A DNA stretch of 64,000 bases, from NCBI RefSeq assembly GCF_900167135.1, contig NZ_FUWZ01000003.1, positions 992,001 to 1,056,000 on the forward strand, in the 5' to 3' direction. The notes beneath the pieces are model-generated. The model was given only the letters and a program-made list of their open reading frames with translations. It had not been told where the DNA came from and ran no database searches. This document shows positions 48,997-58,534 of this stretch, in pieces. A program made the translations under genes and the position numbers. Within the stretch, counting starts at the first letter, position 1. Every line of letters begins with the position of its first letter. The DNA comes from Chitinophaga eiseniae (GTDB lineage: Bacteria > Bacteroidota > Bacteroidia > Chitinophagales > Chitinophagaceae).

Positions 48997-51531
48997 ATGG
49001 ACACTCGCAGGGAATTCCTGAAAAAATCGCTATTGTTATCCGGAGCGGCCGGCTTCTCCACCATCATGCCGGCATCCATTCAACGCGCGCTCGCGATAGA
49101 CCCGACACCTGGCAGCACCTGGCTGGATGCGGAACACATCGTCATCCTCATGCAGGAGAACCGCTCTTTTGACCACTGCTTTGGCACGTTGCAGGGCGTC
49201 AGAGGCTTCCGCGATCCACGCGCCATCCCACTGCCAGACCTGAAACCGGTATGGTTCCAGACCGACGAAAACGGCGACACCTATGCACCCTTCCGGCTCG
49301 ACATCAAAGACACAAAGATCACGTGGATGGGCTCCCTGCCACATTCCCGCGCCAGCCAGGTAGACGCTTACAACGCAGGTAAACACGACCAGTGGCTGCT
49401 CGCCAAAAAACCGGGCAACAAACAATATGCACACATGCCGCTCACCATGGGGTATTTTACCCGGGAAGACCTTCCCTTCAACTACGCCATGGCAGACGCT
49501 TTCACCATATGCGACCAGCACTTCTGCTCGGGCATGACCAGCACCACGCCCAACCGCTCCTTCTTCTGGACCGGCAAAATCGACAGCCAGGAAAACGGTC
49601 GCGCCAAACAAAACATCCGCAACGACGACTTCGCCTACGGCAAACAGACCTGGAAAACATTCCCGGAACTGCTGACAGAAAATAACATCCCCTGGAAATT
49701 CTATCAGAACGATCTTAGCTGCGGCGGCGGCTTCAAAGGCGAAGAAAGGGCATGGCTGGCCAATTTCGGCTGCAACCTCCTCGAATTCTTCGAAGCCTAT
49801 CACGTGAAATTCTCTTCCCGCTATATCCAAACCCTGCTCAAACAGGTGGAAACCCTGCCGGAAGAAATCAACAAACTACAGGAAGCCTCTCCTTCTTCCG
49901 ATGCAGCGGCAGCCAAAATACGCACCGAAGTGGCAAAAAAACAGGAGGTGCTGGACAACGCCACCAAAGAGCTGGCCAAATGGAACAAAGAAAGTTTTGA
50001 GCAACTAACCGCACAACAGCAACAACTTTATAACAATGCCTTTGTGATCAACAACGGCGATCCCAACTTCCGAAGCGTGACCACCTTCCGGTACACCGAT
50101 GATGGACAGGACCGCAAAGTCACCGTCCCTGCGGGCGATATCCTGCACCAGTTCCGCCAGGACGTGCGCGAAGGGAAACTACCCACCGTATCCTGGCTCA
50201 GCGGTCCGCAGAATTTCTCAGACCACCCCAGCGCCCCCTGGTACGGCGCCTGGTACGTGTCTGAAATCATGGACATCCTCACCGGCAACCCGGAAGTATG
50301 GAAAAAAACCATCTTCATCGTTACCTACGATGAAAACGACGGCTACTATGACCATGTGCCCCCCTTCTCTATCCCCGATGAAAACAAATCCGGTACCGGT
50401 AAAGTATCCGCCGGCATTGATACGGAAGTGGAACACGTACGGCTGGAAAATGAGCTGGCGCAAGGTATCCATAAAAAACAAGCCCGGGAAGCGCCGGTCG
50501 GCCTCGGCTTCCGCGTCCCGCTGCTCATCGCCTCCCCCTGGAGCCGCGGCGGTAAAGTGTGCTCACAGGTATTCGATCACACCTCTACCCTGCAATTCCT
50601 TGAAACATTTGTAAACCGTAAATACAAAAAACAGGTACACCTGGATAACATCAGCCAGTGGAGACGCACTATCTGCGGCGATCTCACCGCTGCCTTCAGC
50701 ACCTTTGTGCCTAAAAAAGAAAAACTGCCCTTCCTGCAGAAAGAAAAGTTTGTACAGGAAATTTATAACGCACAGTTTAAAACCATTCCCGGCGGCTTTA
50801 AAAAACTGTCCGCAGATGATATCTCGCAGGTCACCGGCAAAACCACACCCACCCGGCTGCTGGCGCCGCAGGAAAAAGGCGTACGCCCCTCTCCCGGCCT
50901 GCCTTATGAACTGTACGCCGACATCGACTGTCAGCCCGGAAGCCGGCAGGTAAAAGCCAGCCTCGCAGCGGGCAACAAAGTATTCGGCGCCGCAGCAGCA
51001 GGCTCGCCCTTTACCGTTATTGCCCCGGTAACCTACAAAGACGATAAAGGCAACACCGACAAATGCCGCAACTGGTCCTTCGCTGTGAAAGCGGGAGACC
51101 AGCTTCACTACGAATGGCCGCTGGAAGCGTTCGAAAACAACCGCTATCACCTGCAGCTGCACGGCCCCAACGGCTTCTTCCGCGAAGCGACCGGCAATAC
51201 GGAAGATCCGGGTATTATCACTACGTGCACCTATGAACGAAACAAGTCTTCCCAAAAACTGACGGGCAACGTATTGCTCTCCGTGGCCAACAGCGGCGGC
51301 AAACCACTGCACATCACCATCCGGGACAATGCTTACGGCAATAAAGCCATCACCCGTACGGTAACGAAGGACCTGCCTGCACAGATCATCCTGCCGTTGC
51401 AGTCCAGCCACGGATGGTACGATTTCACGGTACAGGCCGACGGTAACGCCCAATACGCACGGAGGTACGCCGGCCGCGTGGAAACAGGCGCGGAAAGCAT
51501 TACCGATCCGTATATGGGAAAAATGTCCTGA
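48997..51531 (+). CDS. TAT-secreted phosphocholine-type phospholipase C
   Basis: An 844-residue enzyme of the PlcH/PlcN family (acid phosphatase-like superfamily). The twin-arginine signal is MDTRREFLKKSLLLSGAAGF. The catalytic half has IVILMQENRSFDHCFGTLQGVRGF, MTSTTPNRSFFWTGK, WLSGPQNFSDHPSAPWYG and FIVTYDENDGYYDHVPP, with the predicted nucleophile and metal residues of the family in the ENRSFDH region. Two C-terminal DUF756 domains follow at about residues 640-840 (GNKVFGAAAAGSPFTV, NVLLSVANSGGKPLHI). It hydrolyses phosphatidylcholine or sphingomyelin and is likely used for phosphate or choline scavenging. The insertion at residues 270-340 is Lys/Glu rich. Confidence 0.95.
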   Translation: MDTRREFLKKSLLLSGAAGFSTIMPASIQRALAIDPTPGSTWLDAEHIVILMQENRSFDHCFGTLQGVRGFRDPRAIPLPDLKPVWFQTDENGDTYAPFRLDIKDTKITWMGSLPHSRASQVDAYNAGKHDQWLLAKKPGNKQYAHMPLTMGYFTREDLPFNYAMADAFTICDQHFCSGMTSTTPNRSFFWTGKIDSQENGRAKQNIRNDDFAYGKQTWKTFPELLTENNIPWKFYQNDLSCGGGFKGEERAWLANFGCNLLEFFEAYHVKFSSRYIQTLLKQVETLPEEINKLQEASPSSDAAAAKIRTEVAKKQEVLDNATKELAKWNKESFEQLTAQQQQLYNNAFVINNGDPNFRSVTTFRYTDDGQDRKVTVPAGDILHQFRQDVREGKLPTVSWLSGPQNFSDHPSAPWYGAWYVSEIMDILTGNPEVWKKTIFIVTYDENDGYYDHVPPFSIPDENKSGTGKVSAGIDTEVEHVRLENELAQGIHKKQAREAPVGLGFRVPLLIASPWSRGGKVCSQVFDHTSTLQFLETFVNRKYKKQVHLDNISQWRRTICGDLTAAFSTFVPKKEKLPFLQKEKFVQEIYNAQFKTIPGGFKKLSADDISQVTGKTTPTRLLAPQEKGVRPSPGLPYELYADIDCQPGSRQVKASLAAGNKVFGAAAAGSPFTVIAPVTYKDDKGNTDKCRNWSFAVKAGDQLHYEWPLEAFENNRYHLQLHGPNGFFREATGNTEDPGIITTCTYERNKSSQKLTGNVLLSVANSGGKPLHITIRDNAYGNKAITRTVTKDLPAQIILPLQSSHGWYDFTVQADGNAQYARRYAGRVETGAESITDPYMGKMS

Positions 51532-51537
51532 TAACTT

Positions 51538-51765
51538 ATGGAATCCGGGTGGAAATACCGCTCTTTGAATCACCGGGCGGCCACCGGATTCCTTATCCTA
51601 AAAAGAAAGATAGCTGTTAAGCATGTTTTAGAGCTGGAGAACTACGGGGAGCGTAGGTACAACCGCTGTGACTACCAGCGCAAAAAGAAACCCTGTGGCC
51701 GGGTAAAGTGTACAATGGGACCACGATGTACATTAACTACATGGAATGGGACTGCGAGTAAATAA
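51538..51765 (+). other. Gap region with a doubtful ORF
   Basis: A 75-codon ORF starts 6 bases after the phospholipase stop. It is rich in Lys, Arg and Cys (RRYNRCDYQRKKKPCGRVKC) and has no recognised family. Its first part overlaps a long hairpin (stem ggaatccgg with ccggattcc at 51540-51548 and 51584-51592), which looks like the terminator of the phospholipase gene. I do not treat it as a confirmed gene. Confidence 0.3.
51540..51592 (+). terminator. Hairpin after the phospholipase C gene
   Basis: A 9-base outer stem, ggaatccgg with ccggattcc, closes a 35-base loop with further GC pairing. It begins 9 bases after the stop. Confidence 0.5.
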
Positions 51766-51767
51766 AA

Positions 51768-51798
51768 CCCCGAAGCAGGCACGATACCCGCCCCGGGG
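51768..51798 (-). terminator. Terminator of the minus-strand oxidative sugar locus
   Basis: A stem beginning ccccg and ending cgggg, with inner G-C pairs. On the minus strand it is followed by ttttattta. It starts 8 bases after the stop of the Gfo/Idh gene at 51806. Confidence 0.65.
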
Positions 51799-51805
51799 CA
51801 GGGCG

Positions 51806-52801
51806 CTACACATTCATCATTACAGGAGCGCCTTTTTTCTTTTTGCTGGCATCAGCAGCCTCCATAAAGGCCATCATTTCAATCGTCTCCTGTGGTTCCA
51901 CCGGCACTACGCCGGTTTCGAAGAAGGAAGCGATCTGTAATACCAGCGGCTGGTAAGAACTGAAATCACCGATGGGCATAATACCTTTCTCGCCAAAAGC
52001 ATGACCACCAAAGCCATACGGCCCCTTGATCACGCCGCGCAGCGTACCGATACGGCCATCGGCCCATACACCGGTCACCTGGTCCATATCAGCAGAGGTA
52101 GTACGGGTCACCTTACGGCAACCGGGCCCCATCAGGGCAAACAGCATCTCTACACCGTGGATGCCGTACCAGAACAAGTCGGGATGCGTTTTCTCGGTGG
52201 GCGACGGCGTATACACGTCGGCACCGGCCACCTTGCCGATCTTACCCTGTTTCACCTGCCGGATGCTGTCAATAAAACGTAGCGCGGAAGAAGAGAACAC
52301 GGGCACCTTGTATTTTTCAGCTGCCTTAAAAATAGCTTTGGTGTCTGCGAGGGAGGCGGCTATCGGCTTATCGATAAAAACCCTTTTCCCTGCTTTGAAC
52401 ACCGGGAGCGCCTGCTCCAGATGCACACGCCCGTCATTGGACTCCAGTAGCACCACATCCACCTTCTCCAGCAACGCGGCTATGGAATCCACGATCTCCA
52501 CGCCCAGTTCTTTCACCTTCGAGAGATGGCCCGGTACCATCTCCAGGCTGGAAGCAATGTCCTTGCTTCCCTGCGGGTAAGCCGCCACCACTTTGAAGCC
52601 ATGGTATGCCGGGTCTGTATTCGGTGCATTGAACATTTTAGTGAACTCCACACTATGCGAAGTGTCCAGCCCAATGATACCTATCCGTTTACCTGCTGCG
52701 GACGTACCGGCAAACAGGGAGCCGGCCCGGCCGACAAGGCCGAGCCCCACACCCGTTATTGCTGCTGTTCTGAGAAATTTCCTGCGATCGTATGCGGTCA
52801 T
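51806..52801 (-). CDS. Gfo/Idh/MocA-family oxidoreductase, TAT-exported
   Basis: A 331-residue oxidoreductase starting with a twin-arginine motif (MTAYDRRKFLRTAAITGVGLGL). The Rossmann domain begins KRIGIIGLDTSHSVEF, where the usual G-x-G-x-x-G is replaced by GLDTSH, a variant typical of this secreted subgroup. The family motif K-P is found as VFIDKPIAASLAD. It is the last gene of the minus-strand locus, 17 bases after the second Gfo/Idh gene. It probably acts in the periplasm on a sugar or sugar derivative. The variant glycine motif leaves its cofactor uncertain. Confidence 0.88.
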   Translation of the reverse strand: MTAYDRRKFLRTAAITGVGLGLVGRAGSLFAGTSAAGKRIGIIGLDTSHSVEFTKMFNAPNTDPAYHGFKVVAAYPQGSKDIASSLEMVPGHLSKVKELGVEIVDSIAALLEKVDVVLLESNDGRVHLEQALPVFKAGKRVFIDKPIAASLADTKAIFKAAEKYKVPVFSSSALRFIDSIRQVKQGKIGKVAGADVYTPSPTEKTHPDLFWYGIHGVEMLFALMGPGCRKVTRTTSADMDQVTGVWADGRIGTLRGVIKGPYGFGGHAFGEKGIMPIGDFSSYQPLVLQIASFFETGVVPVEPQETIEMMAFMEAADASKKKKGAPVMMNV

Positions 52802-52818
52802 ATTTTTTTATTTGATGA

Positions 52819-54012
52819 TTAACGGGTCACTTCAATGATCTTCCCGCTTTGTTTTTCCTTTAATATCAGTTTGGTGCTGCCAAAGTGTGTCTTTTCTTCT
52901 TTGATCAGGTAGTGATGCTCGTCATAATCCACCAGCGATGCGCCTTTGGCAACACCTTCCAGCCCACGCCATATGTCCAGCTTTACCGGCTCCCACAGCT
53001 TACTGGCGGCGCTCCTGTATGCAGCATCCAGGATAGCGTTCACTACATAACCGTCGTAGAAAGATTCCCGCGGCGCCTTGTTTTGTTCGATAGCGTTGAA
53101 CATATCAGCGAACATGTGATTGTACCCGAGATCATTCAGTTCATCCCCTACGGGAAACAACCAGCCGGTATTGCTCTCTGCTTTCTCTGCTACGTAATCC
53201 GCGCCCTTGCCCGTGGTGAACATATCAAAACCGGTACGCAGGAAGTTGTTGAGCCAGATGGTCCCTTCGGTGCCCATCACCTCGTCGCGGAGGTCCAGGC
53301 CGCCGCGGAAAGTCCAGCTTACCTCAAACTGTCCGATAGCGCCGTTTTCGTACCGTACCAGTGCGATGGCATGGTCTTCCGCATCGATGGGTTTCACCTG
53401 TGTATCCGCCCAGCACATCACTTCCACCGGCTTGATGTCTTTACCTATGAAGCTGCGGGAAATCTCCACGCAATGACATCCCAGATCGAGGATACAACCA
53501 CCGCCGGCCTGCTCTTTGTCCCAGAACCATTCGCTGTGCGGGCCAGGATGCGTTTCCCGGGACTTGGCCCAGAGGATACGGCCCAGCGCGCCGGCCTGTA
53601 CGCTCTGCAAGGCTTTGGAAAATTTAGGCGTATACACCAGGTCTTCCATATAACCATGGAAGATACCCGCCGCTTCTACCGCCTCCAGCATCCTTTTGGC
53701 TTCTTCCGCATTACGCCCCAGCGGCTTGGTGCAAATCACCGCTTTCTTTGCTTTACAGCAGGCCATTACAGCCGCTTCATGCAGGTTATTCGGCAAAGCG
53801 ATACACACCACATCCACCTCCGGATGGTTGATCGCTTCTTCCATCGCCGTGGTCCAGTGAGGCGTTTCATAGTCGGCCGCAAACTTCTGCGCGCTCTCTT
53901 CCCGGCGCGAATAAATGCTGACGATCCTGTCTTTACTGCGCTGACTGTGGATGGAATCGGCATAAAACCGGCCGATAAAACCACTGCCCAGCATGGCAAT
54001 TTTTCTTCCCAT
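52819..54012 (-). CDS. Gfo/Idh/MocA-family oxidoreductase, cytosolic
   Basis: A 397-residue NAD(P)-dependent enzyme with no signal peptide. The cofactor motif is [17 protein letters not shown], the family motif is [16 protein letters not shown], and [22 protein letters not shown] carries the catalytic-site His region. It is likely to oxidise or reduce a sugar imported by the MFS carrier encoded upstream. It is separated from each neighbour by 17 bases, so all are one operon. Confidence 0.92.
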   Translation of the reverse strand: MGRKIAMLGSGFIGRFYADSIHSQRSKDRIVSIYSRREESAQKFAADYETPHWTTAMEEAINHPEVDVVCIALPNNLHEAAVMACCKAKKAVICTKPLGRNAEEAKRMLEAVEAAGIFHGYMEDLVYTPKFSKALQSVQAGALGRILWAKSRETHPGPHSEWFWDKEQAGGGCILDLGCHCVEISRSFIGKDIKPVEVMCWADTQVKPIDAEDHAIALVRYENGAIGQFEVSWTFRGGLDLRDEVMGTEGTIWLNNFLRTGFDMFTTGKGADYVAEKAESNTGWLFPVGDELNDLGYNHMFADMFNAIEQNKAPRESFYDGYVVNAILDAAYRSAASKLWEPVKLDIWRGLEGVAKGASLVDYDEHHYLIKEEKTHFGSTKLILKEKQSGKIIEVTR

Positions 54013-54029
54013 ATGAAAATGTTTTATAA

Positions 54030-55223
54030 TTATTGTCGATCATCATCCCTGAATAAAAAAACAAATAACAGCAAGAATACGGCGGTAATGCCCGCGGGCA
54101 CCAGCCAGATCGCCTGCCAGTCATAGACCGGGCCGGCAGCGGTAACATGACTGAACTGCCGCGCTACAAACCCTGATACATAAGAACCAACCAGCATACC
54201 AATGCCATAGGTAGCCAGCGTAATCAGTCCCTGTGCCGCACTCCTTACTGCCGCTCCCGCTTTCCGGTCGGTATAAATCTGCCCGGTCACAAAAAAGAAA
54301 TCATAACACATGCCATGCAACACAATACCACCATACAACATCCAGGCGCCAGTGCCGCTATCGCCATAAGCAAACAGCACATAGCGTAATATCCAGCAGG
54401 CCATGCCTAATATCAGCATCCGTTTTACGCCCATGCGTACAAACAGCAACGGCATCAGCAACAGGAACAAAAACTCAGATACCTGTCCCAGCGTCATCTT
54501 GCCGGCGGCATTGCTCATACCGCTGTCGTTAAGGAACGCGTTCGTAAAACTATAGTAGAAAGCCAGCGGCACACACACCGCGATGGCGGTGATAAAAAAT
54601 AACCAGTAAGACCGGCTCTTAAACAATACCAGCGCATCCAGTCCCAGTACGTCGGACAGCTGTACCTTCTTTTTCACCGGCGGCGTGTCCGGCAGAAAAA
54701 AGCTGTACACGCCCAGCAGCAAAGAACTGGCCGCAGCGATATGAAAGGTCAGCGCTGAAGCTTCCACTTTTGCAAACCCTATCAGCAGCCCGGCAGCAAT
54801 CCATCCTACGGTGCCGAATACACGTACTGAAGGGAACTCCCTGCCGGCATCGGTCATCTGCCGGAAGGAGATAGCGTTGGCCAGCGACATCGTAGGCATG
54901 TATAACAATGTATACAGTAATATCAGCCACCAGAAACTGCCAAAATCCTGTACACTGCCGGTCAGGTAAAGCGTTACCGCCCCCGCCAGATGCAGTACCC
55001 CCAGCACTTTCTGCGCCGCAAAAAAACGGTCAGCGATCAGCCCCACAAAAAACGGGGAGATAATGGCCGCAATGGATAGATTGGCATACGCCGCCCCCAC
55101 CTGCACCGCATCTGCTTTCAACGCTGTGATCAGGTAAGTACTCATGGTGACGTACCATGCCCCCCAGGTGAAGTACTCCAATAACATCAGGACAGACAGC
55201 CGTAGCCGTACGGAAAAGGACAT
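54030..55223 (-). CDS. MFS transporter, nucleoside/sugar symporter-like
   Basis: A 397-residue inner-membrane carrier with 12 predicted segments. The start [26 protein letters not shown] and the later [24 protein letters not shown] are typical of the nucleoside:H+ symporter-like group widespread in Bacteroidota carbohydrate loci. Because it is next to SusCD and Gfo/Idh genes, a sugar or sugar-derivative substrate is more likely than nucleosides. The gap to the upstream dehydrogenase gene is 4 bases. Confidence 0.9.
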   Translation of the reverse strand: MSFSVRLRLSVLMLLEYFTWGAWYVTMSTYLITALKADAVQVGAAYANLSIAAIISPFFVGLIADRFFAAQKVLGVLHLAGAVTLYLTGSVQDFGSFWWLILLYTLLYMPTMSLANAISFRQMTDAGREFPSVRVFGTVGWIAAGLLIGFAKVEASALTFHIAAASSLLLGVYSFFLPDTPPVKKKVQLSDVLGLDALVLFKSRSYWLFFITAIAVCVPLAFYYSFTNAFLNDSGMSNAAGKMTLGQVSEFLFLLLMPLLFVRMGVKRMLILGMACWILRYVLFAYGDSGTGAWMLYGGIVLHGMCYDFFFVTGQIYTDRKAGAAVRSAAQGLITLATYGIGMLVGSYVSGFVARQFSHVTAAGPVYDWQAIWLVPAGITAVFLLLFVFLFRDDDRQ

Positions 55224-55227
55224 AGGT

Positions 55228-58200
55228 TTAGTTGTTGTTGGAGAAATGTATCCAGTCTATGTTAAAGAGATAACCGTCTTTGCCATCCGCGCTTTTAAAC
55301 ACAAAGTACAGGTCATGCTGACCGGTAACCGGTTGTACCGCGGCAGTAACGGTTTTCCAGCCAGCAGTTCGACCGGCAGCCGCTGCATTGCCGGCTTTGA
55401 TGGCCACCTGGCCCGCCAGCGGGCCATCCTGCTTGTCCAGCCGTATCTCCAGCACACCGCCGATGCCTTGCTCCTGCACATTGAACTGCAGGCTCTTCAC
55501 CCCATCCATATACAGCCGGTTGAACCGCATGTAACTATTATTGCGTACCGCGGTATATGCCAGGTTGGCGGTAGTGATCGTAATCAGGCTGACGTTACCT
55601 TCATCAAAATCTTCTGCCTGTACACGCGGGTTCTTCAGCATGATATATTCTCTGCCGGTAATCGGCTCTATGTTATTTGCGCCTTTATCGGTGTAAGTGG
55701 CCATCAGCAGGTATCCACCTTCAGTGCCTTTACCCGCATGTGCTTTAAACGGTTGTACGCCGTGCATCGGCAGGGTGCCCTGCACGCTGCTGAGGGAAAG
55801 GATATAATGCACAATTTCCCTGGCATCTTCCGCGGACATGTCCGGATGGGCGGACATGGTGCGGTTGCCCCAGCTGCCGCTGCCGCCGGCAATGATCTTC
55901 TCCGCCAGCTTGTTCACATTGGTTTCGTTATCGGGATAACGTTTGGCCACCTCCAGTAAACTCGGACCGATAGATGCGGTATTCTCGGTATGGCAGGACT
56001 TGCAGTCCAGCGACCAGAACAGCTGATGTCCCTTAGCGAACTTCGTATTGCCTCCACCGTTATTGGCCAGTACCAGTGCAAAATCTTTTCCCATCGGGAG
56101 ATAATCAAAGGTGATTTTAATCTTGCTGCTGTCCGGCGTGCCATCTTCCGGATCTGTCACCATTACCTTGTAATCCAGCGCTGCATTGTCCCAATAGAAG
56201 CTTTTATTGGCCGATGTGAATATCTTTACGTCCGGTGGCGTGTTACCTACTTTAATATCCACAGAAGAAGTGCCTTTACCGCCATGGTCATCGGATACGG
56301 TCAGATCTGCTTTATATACGCCCGGCTTCGTGAAGGTGTGTTCCACCTGTTCGCCTGTCAGCTGCTGGTCTCCGATTTTCCAGGTATACGTGAGCTTATC
56401 GCCTTTATCGTAATCCACGGAACCGTTGGCAGAGAACTTCACGGTCAGCGGCGCACCGCCGTACAATTGGCTGCTGCGTATATTCGCCACCGGTTGACGG
56501 TTGCCTTCCGAATAGGTGATACGTACCAGTTTGGCGTTGGAATTTTTGGAGAACCAGTTGGTGCCGTATTCCAGCATGTAGATGCTGCCGTCGGGAGCGA
56601 ATTGCATATCAGTAGGCGCCGCAAAGTCAATATTTTCCAGAAAAGGTTCCATGCGCAGGTAGTTACCTGCGGAATCCAGTGTTACCGCCATAATCCAGTG
56701 CCGCATCCATTCGTAGATAAAGAGCTTACCGTCGTAATAGTTGGACAGTTTATAGGGAGCATCTTTAAAGTGGTCTGCATAAAACACAGGACCGGCCATG
56801 GCAGTCTCTCCTCCTTTGCCCACCATCGGAAATACAGGTGAAGCGGCATCGCCGTACCAGATCAATGCCGGTTGCGCTGGCGGCAGTTCTTTGATGCCGG
56901 TGTTGTGCGGTGAGTTATTGACAGGCCGCATCGGATCTTTACCCGGGCGTTCCTTCATAGTAGCATAGTCCAGCAATGGATATGCCTCGTTGTTACCATT
57001 GAAATAGGGCCATCCGAAGAAACCGGGCTTCTTTGCCTGGTTGATTTCATCGAAGCTCAGCGTGCTGCCTTCTGCGGAAGGCACTTTGGTATCCGGTCCC
57101 ACGTCGCCCCAGTACACAAAAGCGTTCTTCATGTCTACGGAAAAGCGGTAAGGGTTACGGCATCCCATCACGTAGATTTCCGGGCGGCCTTTGGAGCCGT
57201 CTTTCGGGAAGAGGTTACCGTCAGGGATAGCATACGTACCATCCGGCTCCGGCTTGATACGCAGGATTTTTCCGCGCAGGTCCATGCTGTTGGCCGAGCT
57301 GGCCTGATCGTCAGACAGCTCGCGGCCCGCTCTTTCATCTACCGGCGTGTAGCCGTGGGTCTCTTCCGCATTGGTATTATCGCCAATAGAGAGATACAGT
57401 AAATCCTGCGGACCGAAGAACAGGTAACCGGCTGAGTGGCAGCAATAGCGGCGCTGGGTAGGCACTTCCATCAACACTTTTTCGGAAGACATGTCCAGCG
57501 TATCGCCATGCAGTTCCAGCCGTACCAGTTTGTTATACCATTTTTCACCGGCAGGCGCATAGTAAAAATATACCCAGTGATTTTTTTCATAGTGGGGGTC
57601 CAGCGCTACGCCCAGCAAGCCGTCTTCTATACCGCTGAACACATCGAAGCGGCCGATCGTTTTCGTTTGCCGCAGGTGGGCATCGTACATCTTCACCGCT
57701 CCCTTGCGTTCCACGAACAACACGTTGCCGCCGGGCAGGATCGCCAGCTCCATCGGTTCGTCCAGTCCATGGTCCAGTACCGTATAGGTGTAACGGTTAG
57801 TATCCGGCGGTGCAATGGTGAGGGTTTTGTTATAGTCCGGCCACGCGTTATTGCCTACAAGGTAACGGATCGCCGGCTGTATGGTTGCAGCCGCAGCTGT
57901 GGCAGGCAAAATATACAGACGGCCTTTGTCCTGTTCCAGTGCTTTGTTTTCCGGCAGGGTGTTCCATTCCCGCAGCCAGGGCCATCCCTGTTTAACGGCG
58001 CCACTGTCTTTCACTGCCAGGATGCCACCGCCACCGGCTTCTGCATACCGTTTCAGTGCTGGTATATCGCGGTAGTTCAGGCTGTCGGTCAGCGAAAAGG
58101 GTACGCATACCGCACTGAAATTCTTCAGGGAATCGTCCTGGAAATACTGTCTGTCTCCCGTCAGCACAATCTGCCAGCCTTCTTTTTGTCCTGCCTCCTG

Positions 58201-58320
58201 TAGTTGTTTCACCCAGGCGCTTTCTGTGTTTTTAGTGTAACATAAAATGCGGGTAACAGAACGCTTGGCCCCGCATGCTGTAAGCAATGCGAGCAACACA
58301 GGCAACCATAGTTTTTTCAT
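55228..58320 (-). CDS. Lipoprotein fusion of ThuA-like, soluble sugar dehydrogenase, PKD, cytochrome c and CBM domains
   Basis: A 1030-residue exported lipoprotein (lipobox LLTAC, Cys16). Domains in order: a degenerate ThuA-like domain at about 20-175 (FKxF-type end seen as FSAVCVPFSLTDSLNYRDIP); a six-blade GSDH-type sugar dehydrogenase at about 185-600 (ELAILPGGNVLFVERKGAVK, SGIEDGLLGVALDPHYEKN, YVMGCRNPYRFSVD); a PKD domain at 615-695 (VKFSANGSVDYDKGDKLTYTWK, LTVSDDHGGKGTS); a class I cytochrome c with Cys773-x2-Cys776-His777 (CKSCH) and a Met ligand near NRTMSAHPDMS; and a CBM6-like C-terminus (RVQAEDFDEG). It should oxidise a carbohydrate and pass electrons to its own heme. Confidence 0.9.
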   Translation of the reverse strand: MKKLWLPVLLALLTACGAKRSVTRILCYTKNTESAWVKQLQEAGQKEGWQIVLTGDRQYFQDDSLKNFSAVCVPFSLTDSLNYRDIPALKRYAEAGGGGILAVKDSGAVKQGWPWLREWNTLPENKALEQDKGRLYILPATAAAATIQPAIRYLVGNNAWPDYNKTLTIAPPDTNRYTYTVLDHGLDEPMELAILPGGNVLFVERKGAVKMYDAHLRQTKTIGRFDVFSGIEDGLLGVALDPHYEKNHWVYFYYAPAGEKWYNKLVRLELHGDTLDMSSEKVLMEVPTQRRYCCHSAGYLFFGPQDLLYLSIGDNTNAEETHGYTPVDERAGRELSDDQASSANSMDLRGKILRIKPEPDGTYAIPDGNLFPKDGSKGRPEIYVMGCRNPYRFSVDMKNAFVYWGDVGPDTKVPSAEGSTLSFDEINQAKKPGFFGWPYFNGNNEAYPLLDYATMKERPGKDPMRPVNNSPHNTGIKELPPAQPALIWYGDAASPVFPMVGKGGETAMAGPVFYADHFKDAPYKLSNYYDGKLFIYEWMRHWIMAVTLDSAGNYLRMEPFLENIDFAAPTDMQFAPDGSIYMLEYGTNWFSKNSNAKLVRITYSEGNRQPVANIRSSQLYGGAPLTVKFSANGSVDYDKGDKLTYTWKIGDQQLTGEQVEHTFTKPGVYKADLTVSDDHGGKGTSSVDIKVGNTPPDVKIFTSANKSFYWDNAALDYKVMVTDPEDGTPDSSKIKITFDYLPMGKDFALVLANNGGGNTKFAKGHQLFWSLDCKSCHTENTASIGPSLLEVAKRYPDNETNVNKLAEKIIAGGSGSWGNRTMSAHPDMSAEDAREIVHYILSLSSVQGTLPMHGVQPFKAHAGKGTEGGYLLMATYTDKGANNIEPITGREYIMLKNPRVQAEDFDEGNVSLITITTANLAYTAVRNNSYMRFNRLYMDGVKSLQFNVQEQGIGGVLEIRLDKQDGPLAGQVAIKAGNAAAAGRTAGWKTVTAAVQPVTGQHDLYFVFKSADGKDGYLFNIDWIHFSNNN

Positions 58321-58349
58321 TTCTTTCGATTATAGAGTTCACTTATGAC

Positions 58350-58534
58350 AATTACGAATTACGAATTACGAATTACGAATTGGGGGCGTGTTTTACCGTA
58401 ATAACCTGGTATTTGCCTTTACAGATAATAACCTGGTATTTGCCTTTATAGATATTTTCTTAACTGTTTTTCCAGGTTCATTTCAAGCCCTTGATTCATA
58501 GTCCACCCCAATTCGTAATTCGTAATTCGTAATT
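58350..58534. repeat. Heptamer inverted repeat enclosing a 27-bp tandem duplication
   Basis: The left arm at 58350-58385 is four copies of aattacg then aattgggg. The right arm at 58506-58534 is the exact 29-base complement of 58357-58385. Between them, copy 1 (58400-58426) and copy 2 (58427-58453) of aataacctggtatttgcctt plus seven bases are in tandem with a single mismatch. The right arm runs into the SusD stop codon at 58533-58535. The element sits between SusD and the dehydrogenase gene and can form a very stable stem. Confidence 0.85.

Noticed and set aside
50563-51573. A 336-codon open frame on the minus strand
   Set aside because: Antisense to the phospholipase C gene, no recognisable features.
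51538-51765. Small Lys/Arg/Cys-rich ORF after the phospholipase
   Set aside because: Its 5' part coincides with a hairpin typical of a terminator, and I recognise no family. Kept only as a doubtful region.
52885-54126. A 413-codon open frame on the plus strand
   Set aside because: Antisense to the Gfo/Idh gene with clear motifs; no family character of its own.
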